Source of the DNA: an uncultured Mycoplasma sp.
GTDB lineage: Bacteria; Bacillota_I; Bacilli_A; RF39; UBA660
Assembly: GCA_902493595.1 (NCBI GenBank)
Contig: CABUPU010000003.1
Span: 65,952 to 129,951 of the forward strand
DNA length: 64,000 nucleotides
Reading direction: 5' to 3'
Made by a program: the position numbers and the translations under genes. The notes under the pieces are model-generated. The model did not search any database and was not told the DNA's origin. It worked only from the letters and a program-made list of their open reading frames with translations. Below, in pieces: positions 59,894 through 64,000 of this stretch. How positions within the stretch are numbered: the first letter of the stretch is position 1; each line of letters opens with the position of its first letter.

Positions 59894-60334
59894 ATGAAAA
59901 ATTTAACAAATGAAGAAATTGAAAATTTAAGTTATGAAGAACTTGCAAAAATGATACTTGAAAATAAAAAAGGTAAAATGAAAATAATTGATATTTTCAA
60001 GAAAATATGTGAGTTAAAACATTTAACTGATAAGGACTTCGAAGATAAAATAGCTGATTTCTATGAACTTATTTCTACGAATAAAGAATTTATAGTATTA
60101 GAAAAAGGATTTTGTGATTTAAGAATTAATCATACTCCAAAAGTAATAATAGATGATGAAGAATCTTCAGAAGAAGGTTATGAAGAAGATGAAGAAGAAA
60201 ATGATGATTTAGAGGATGAAGAAAACGATGATATTTTCTATGATGGTTCCTCTGAAGAAGATGATGTTACAGAAACAGATGATGAATTATCTGATTTTGT
60301 AGTAGTGGATGAAGACGAAGAAAATAATATATAA
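59894..60334 (+). CDS. rpoE: RNA polymerase delta subunit
   Basis: A 146-residue Firmicutes-specific subunit. The N-terminal HARE-HTH domain (about 5-85) has LSYEELAKMILENKKGKMKI and FIVLEKGFCDLR. The C-terminal 50 residues are almost wholly Asp and Glu with few aromatic residues, an acidic tail that mimics nucleic acid and speeds RNA polymerase recycling. Good marker of the Bacilli. Confidence 0.93.
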   Translation: MKNLTNEEIENLSYEELAKMILENKKGKMKIIDIFKKICELKHLTDKDFEDKIADFYELISTNKEFIVLEKGFCDLRINHTPKVIIDDEESSEEGYEEDEEENDDLEDEENDDIFYDGSSEEDDVTETDDELSDFVVVDEDEENNI

Positions 60335-60349
60335 AAAGAAGGTGAAAAT

Positions 60350-61408
60350 ATGATAGATAGATTAAATGCAATGCTTGAAAAGTATGATGAACTATCAAAT
60401 AAATTAACTAGTGAAGAAGTATTAAATAACTATGAATTATTAAAAAATATTTCTAAAGAAAAAAGTGATTTAGAGGAAACTGTAGATACTTATAAAGAAT
60501 ATAAAAAAGTAATCGATGACATTGAAAATACTAAAGAAATGCTTAATGATCCCGATTTAAAAGATATAGCAAGTGAAGAACTTACTTCTTTAGAAAATAG
60601 AAAAGAAGAGTTAAATAAAAAATTAGAAATACTTTTAGTACCAAAGGATGAAAATGATGGTAAAGATGTAATTATGGAAATTCGTGGTGCTGCAGGTGGC
60701 GATGAAGCAAATATTTTTGCAGGAGATCTATTTAGAATGTATTCTTACTATGCTGAAAAAAACGGTTGGAAAATTGAAGTTTTACACTGCATCGAAGGCA
60801 CAAGTGGAGGTTTTTCACAGATTGAATATATAGTTAAGGGAAAAGATGTTTATTCAAAATTAAAATATGAAAGCGGATCTCATAGAGTTCAAAGAGTCCC
60901 TGAAACTGAAAATCAAGGTAGAGTTCATACTTCGACTGCTACAGTACTTGTAATGCCAAAATATGATAATGTTAGTATTAATATTAATGAAAATGATTTA
61001 AAAATTGATGTATATCATTCATCAGGTGCTGGAGGACAAAGTGTAAACACAAGTAATTCTGCAGTTAGAATTACTCATGTTCCTACTGGAGTTGTTGTAA
61101 CATGTCAAGAGGAAAGAAGCCAGTTAAAAAATAAAGAAAGAGCAATGGAACTTTTAAAAATTAAGATTAATTCCGCTTTAGAGGATGAAAAAAACAGTAA
61201 AGAACAATCTGAAAGAAAAAGTAAAATTGGTACTGGAGACCGTAGTGAAAAGATTAGAACATATAATTATCCACAAAATCGTGTTACAGACCATCGTATA
61301 AACTTTTCAATTATGGAACTAGATAGAGTAATGGATGGCTATTTAGATCCTATTATTGAGGCCTTAATTAATGAAGATATGAGGTTAAAACTCGAAGGTT
61401 TAAAATAA
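60350..61408 (+). CDS. prfA: Peptide chain release factor 1
   Basis: A 352-residue class I release factor. GGQ motif is at 228-230 (SSGAGGQSVNTSNSAVRI), methylated by PrmC, whose gene follows. The codon-recognition loop is RVPETENQGRVHTS; PET at 184-186 takes the place of the usual PAT or PVT of RF1, which reads UAA and UAG. prfA-prmC-spoIIR is the Bacillus order. Start follows AAGAAGGTGAAA. Confidence 0.96.
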   Translation: MIDRLNAMLEKYDELSNKLTSEEVLNNYELLKNISKEKSDLEETVDTYKEYKKVIDDIENTKEMLNDPDLKDIASEELTSLENRKEELNKKLEILLVPKDENDGKDVIMEIRGAAGGDEANIFAGDLFRMYSYYAEKNGWKIEVLHCIEGTSGGFSQIEYIVKGKDVYSKLKYESGSHRVQRVPETENQGRVHTSTATVLVMPKYDNVSININENDLKIDVYHSSGAGGQSVNTSNSAVRITHVPTGVVVTCQEERSQLKNKERAMELLKIKINSALEDEKNSKEQSERKSKIGTGDRSEKIRTYNYPQNRVTDHRINFSIMELDRVMDGYLDPIIEALINEDMRLKLEGLK

Positions 61409-62131
61409 ATGGTAAGTGATTTTGATAAATCATTAGTGGAAAAATATATTCCAGTTAATAAGCAAAAAAAAGCCTTAAAAAAATTAGAAAAAAACTATCC
61501 AATTCAATATTTAATTGGTGATGTAGACTTTTACGGATGCAAGATTTTAGTTAATAAAAATGTTTTAATACCTAGATTTGAAACTGAATCTTTAGTGGAC
61601 AAATTACCCCGTTATATAAAAAAATATAATTTTACAAATCCTAAAATACTTGATATGGGAACAGGTTCTGGATGTATCAGTATTTTTCTAAAAAAAAATA
61701 TTAAATGTGATATTTTAGCAATAGATAAAAGTTTAAAAGCCTTAAAAGTTGCTAAGAAAAATGCTAAATTAAATAATACTGATATTACTTTTAAACATAT
61801 ATCAATAGAAAAATTTAAAAGTACTGAAAAATTTGATATTTTAGTATCAAATCCTCCATATATTGACATTAATGATGAAGTAGATATAAAAACTAAATAT
61901 GAACCTCAAATAGCTTTATTTGCTCCTAAAAAAGGATTATATTTTTATGAAGTTATTTTAAATAATGCAAAAAGTTATTTAAATGATAAAAATATTATTG
62001 CCTTTGAAATAGGTTACAACGAAGGAAAACAAATAATTAAGATAGCAAAAGAAAAATTTCCTAATGCTGATATTTATTTAGAAAAAGATTTAAATAATAA
62101 AGATAGATTTATATTTATAGTGAATAAATAA
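61409..62131 (+). CDS. prmC: Release factor glutamine methyltransferase PrmC
   Basis: A 240-residue SAM methyltransferase modifying the GGQ glutamine of release factors. SAM motif ILDMGTGSGCISIFL, catalytic motif VSNPPYIDI, and the substrate-domain IPRFETESLV. Its N-terminal domain is shorter than in E. coli. ATG directly abuts the prfA stop (TAAATG), so translation is coupled. Confidence 0.94.
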   Translation: MVSDFDKSLVEKYIPVNKQKKALKKLEKNYPIQYLIGDVDFYGCKILVNKNVLIPRFETESLVDKLPRYIKKYNFTNPKILDMGTGSGCISIFLKKNIKCDILAIDKSLKALKVAKKNAKLNNTDITFKHISIEKFKSTEKFDILVSNPPYIDINDEVDIKTKYEPQIALFAPKKGLYFYEVILNNAKSYLNDKNIIAFEIGYNEGKQIIKIAKEKFPNADIYLEKDLNNKDRFIFIVNK

Positions 62132-62144
62132 TCTATCTTTTTTT
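62099..62144 (+). terminator. Terminator after prmC
   Basis: AAAGATAGATT pairs perfectly with AATCTATCTTT (11 bp), 20-base loop, then TTTTC. The stem begins in prmC. It isolates spoIIR from the prfA operon. Confidence 0.85.
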
Positions 62145-62165
62145 CATAATTAAATTGGTGAACAA

Positions 62166-62672
62166 ATGAAAAAGATTATTATATGTTTATTTGTAATAGT
62201 GGTTTTTATGTTATCTTTTACAAAAGAAAATGTTGTAATACCCAAAGAAAGTATTAGGTATAGAATTGTAGCAAATAGTAATAATGAAATAGATCAGTAT
62301 AATAAACTTAAAGTAAATGAAGTAATATTTCCAATAATAAATGATATAATGAACAATTCTAATAATATAATAGAGGCTAGAAAAAATATAAATAAAAATA
62401 TTCCGCTTATTGAAAAAAGTTTAAAAAATTTAAATATTAAATATAAAGTATCTTTTGGCCAAAATTATTTTCCAACAAAAACATATTTAAATAATACATA
62501 TAGTGAAGGTAATTATGAATCATTAGTTATTTATTTGGATGATGCTAAAGGAGATAATTTTTGGTGTGTTATGTTTCCACCGTTATGTTTAATTGATATT
62601 AATAGAGAAAATTTAGATAAAGTAGTTTATAAATCTTATGCAAAAGAAATCATAAATAAATATTCAAAATAA
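62166..62672 (+). CDS. spoIIR: Stage II sporulation protein R
   Basis: A 168-residue secreted signalling protein with an N-terminal membrane helix (about 3-20). Diagnostic blocks are ESIRYRIVANSNNEIDQYNK and, near the end, NFWCVMFPPLCLID (Bacillus GNWWCVLFPPLC). The forespore secretes it to trigger SpoIIGA processing of pro-sigma-E. Location after prmC matches B. subtilis. It lies behind a terminator, consistent with its own (forespore) promoter, which I could not identify. Confidence 0.92.
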   Translation: MKKIIICLFVIVVFMLSFTKENVVIPKESIRYRIVANSNNEIDQYNKLKVNEVIFPIINDIMNNSNNIIEARKNINKNIPLIEKSLKNLNIKYKVSFGQNYFPTKTYLNNTYSEGNYESLVIYLDDAKGDNFWCVMFPPLCLIDINRENLDKVVYKSYAKEIINKYSK

Positions 62673-62684
62673 TATAATTGAAGT

Positions 62685-63212
62685 ATGAAAATATTATCAA
62701 TAATATTAATCGCAGTTTCTTTATCAATGGACACTTTTTCTCTAGCATTATCTGTAGGAACATCTCTAACTAAAAGAAAAGATATACTTTTTTTATCTTC
62801 TTTAGTTGGTGTGTTTCATTTTTTTATGCCACTTTTAGGAAATGCATTTGGTAATGAAATAAAACAAATTTTCAACATAAATCCTAATTTATTATTATTT
62901 TATCTATTTATGTTTATAGCAATTGAAATGGTAATTGACTTATTTAGTAAAAGCGAAAAAGCATTTTCTTTATCGCTTTGGCAAGCAATTTTATTTGCAT
63001 TTTCAGTTAGTTTAGATAGCTTTACTATCGGAATTGGTCTTAAAAGTATAATAAATGATATTATTTTTGCATCATTTATATTTATGATAACATCAGCATT
63101 TTTTACTTATTTAGGTTTAAAAATAGGTGTTTATTCCTTTAAAAAGATGGGAGAAATTTCAAAAATTATTGGTATAATAATAATTTTATTTTTAGCATTT
63201 AAAAATTTATAA
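62685..63212 (+). CDS. mntP: Putative manganese efflux pump, MntP/YtaF family
   Basis: A 175-residue membrane protein with six hydrophobic segments in two similar halves. Each half has an Asp in a Ser-rich helix, SLSMDTFSLALSVG and SVSLDSFTIGIGL, the conserved acidic residues of MntP. In Bacillus the mntP gene (ywlD) lies a few genes from spoIIR. An alternative is the sporulation-linked YtaF branch of this family. Start ATG is 12 bases after the spoIIR stop. Confidence 0.8.
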   Translation: MKILSIILIAVSLSMDTFSLALSVGTSLTKRKDILFLSSLVGVFHFFMPLLGNAFGNEIKQIFNINPNLLLFYLFMFIAIEMVIDLFSKSEKAFSLSLWQAILFAFSVSLDSFTIGIGLKSIINDIIFASFIFMITSAFFTYLGLKIGVYSFKKMGEISKIIGIIIILFLAFKNL

Positions 63213-63220
63213 CAAAAAAA

Positions 63221-63250
63221 ATGAAAATCGTATAACACATAGATTTTCAT
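63221..63250. terminator. Bidirectional terminator between mntP and the MazG-like gene
   Basis: ATGAAAATC and GATTTTCAT form a perfect 9-bp stem with a 12-base loop; a T-run follows on the minus strand (TTTTTTTTG), and AT-rich sequence on the plus. Confidence 0.85.
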
Positions 63251-63259
63251 TATTTATTA

Positions 63260-64000
63260 TTATCTAGATTTGCTCATTTCAGCAATTGCTTCTTGTAATT
63301 TAGGATGTGGGTTTTCCCAACCATCAGGTTTAATTACTTTACCCATTTCATTGTAATGTGGTTTACCATCTGCCCATAGTTTGCTCATGTTTGCATGTTG
63401 TACAATTTCAAATAATACACCAGGATGAACTCCCATTTCCACTAAAGTTCCTAAAGCAAAATAAATTGTATCGATCATTGCATCTGCTTGTTCAACGATA
63501 TCTTTAGCTTTAACAGCATCAAGAAATTCATTTATTTCTTCGAGTATCCAAGCATATCTTTTCTTAGCTCTATCACTTGTCATTGAAACTGGTACATCAG
63601 AATGTGGATGTCCAAACGCAGTATGAAAATTTTTAACTTCCTCATATTGATAATCAATCATGTAATCTTCTTTTGTTTTATCAATTGTTAAACTATTTTC
63701 CATTAAATTTACAGCTTCTTGTAATTTAGGATGTGGGTTTTCCCAACCATCAGGTTTAATTACTTTACCCATTTCATTGTAATGTGGTTTACCATCTGCC
63801 CATAGTTTGCTCATGTTTGCATGTTGTACAATTTCAAATAATACACCAGGATGAACTCCCATTTCCACTAAAGTTCCTAAAGCAAAATAAATTGTATCGA
63901 TCATTGCATCTGCTTGTTCAACGATATCTTTAGCTTTAACAGCATCAAGAAATTCATTTATTTCTTCGAGTATCCAAGCATATCTTTTCTTAGCTCTATC
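63260..64000 (-). CDS. MazG-like nucleotide pyrophosphohydrolase with internal tandem duplication (partial)
   Basis: The reading frame is open to the window end, so the start is beyond 64000. It encodes at least 1.7 copies of a MazG/PRA-PH-type domain. Each copy shows the metal motif EEINEF, then EQADAMID, and a tail LFEIVQHANMSKLWADGKPH and EMGKVIKPDGWENPHPKL. This tail fits a family annotated as phosphoribosyl-ATP pyrophosphohydrolase-like (COG4696). One domain is about 140 residues, and the usual protein has just one. The two copies are joined in frame (KLQEAVNLMENS). The gene is against replication direction. Substrate unknown. Confidence 0.8.
   Translation of the reverse strand, partial: DRAKKRYAWILEEINEFLDAVKAKDIVEQADAMIDTIYFALGTLVEMGVHPGVLFEIVQHANMSKLWADGKPHYNEMGKVIKPDGWENPHPKLQEAVNLMENSLTIDKTKEDYMIDYQYEEVKNFHTAFGHPHSDVPVSMTSDRAKKRYAWILEEINEFLDAVKAKDIVEQADAMIDTIYFALGTLVEMGVHPGVLFEIVQHANMSKLWADGKPHYNEMGKVIKPDGWENPHPKLQEAIAEMSKSR
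63288..64000. repeat. 426-bp tandem duplication, identical copies
   Basis: Bases 63288-63574 and 63714-64000 are identical by eye over all 287 positions that can be compared, with a period of 426 (142 codons, in frame). The right copy continues out of the window. No synonymous difference was seen, so the event is very recent, or the repeat is an assembly product. Confidence 0.9.

Noticed and set aside
1..64000. Mycoplasma-type code with TGA as Trp
   Set aside because: Trp positions such as gapA PWKDLG use TGG, and TGA works as a stop in tatD; no in-frame TGA was needed for any gene.

Overview
The window looks like the replication-origin region of a low-GC, spore-pathway-bearing member of the Bacilli (Firmicutes), probably an uncultured, reduced-genome gut-type lineage of the RF39/Erysipelotrichia kind. 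The lineage call is an inference. What supports it is the AT-rich codon use, the standard genetic code (TGG for Trp, TGA used as a stop, for example in tatD), Bacillus-like gene order around dnaA, and Firmicutes-only genes: spo0A, spoVG, spoVT, yabG, yabP/yabQ, bofA, spoIIR, veg, rpoE (delta) and a comK homologue.

Layout. From 1 to 11.8 kb, on the minus strand, lies an almost complete S10-spc-alpha ribosomal superoperon (rpsJ to rpsM, the last cut by the window edge). It includes secY, adk, map and infA and lacks rpmD (L30). From 12 to 19 kb there is a small nucleotidyltransferase, then glycolysis (gapA-pgk, gpmI) with spo0A set between pgk and gpmI, and a TGS-uridine-kinase fusion. From 19 to 38 kb the order strongly resembles the B. 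subtilis yaa/yab region. Read away from the origin it is ffs, tadA, dnaX, ybaB, recR, bofA, holB, ricT, trmN6, pth, mfd, spoVT, a T-box leader with dut-metG, tatD, a DPBB (3D-like) protein, rsmA, yabG, veg, spoVG, yabP, yabQ, divIC. A lone clpP faces the other way. From 38.2 to 39.0 kb there is a gene-free segment with five perfect parS palindromes. From 39 to 47.7 kb come gyrA, gyrB, recF, a comK homologue, dnaN and dnaA. oriC (DnaA boxes) sits at 47.8-48.1 kb and gene direction flips there. Rightward, on the plus strand, come rpmH, rnpA, yidC, jag, mnmE, mnmG, rsmG, parB, argS, rpoE, prfA, prmC, spoIIR and mntP. Three genes run against this: an unknown protein at 54.4-55.2 kb, a class A PBP, and a MazG-like protein with an internal tandem duplication at the window edge.

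How it works together. The genes cover replication initiation and fork-loading factors, ribosome synthesis, tRNA modification, protein export and lower glycolysis. Regulators and morphogenetic proteins of endospore formation are interleaved. A class A PBP implies a peptidoglycan wall.

The most unusual points are: (1) a plasmid-like parS array in which every parS is preceded, at exactly the same distance, by a second conserved box; (2) Spo0A with Glu in place of the phosphoacceptor Asp; (3) a short ComK homologue between dnaN and recF; (4) a ParB-family protein with an atypical C-terminus and no adjacent parA, next to a strongly promoted gene of unknown function; (5) a nucleotide-identical in-frame duplication in the MazG-like gene. 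No mobile elements, CRISPR arrays, tRNA or rRNA genes were seen.
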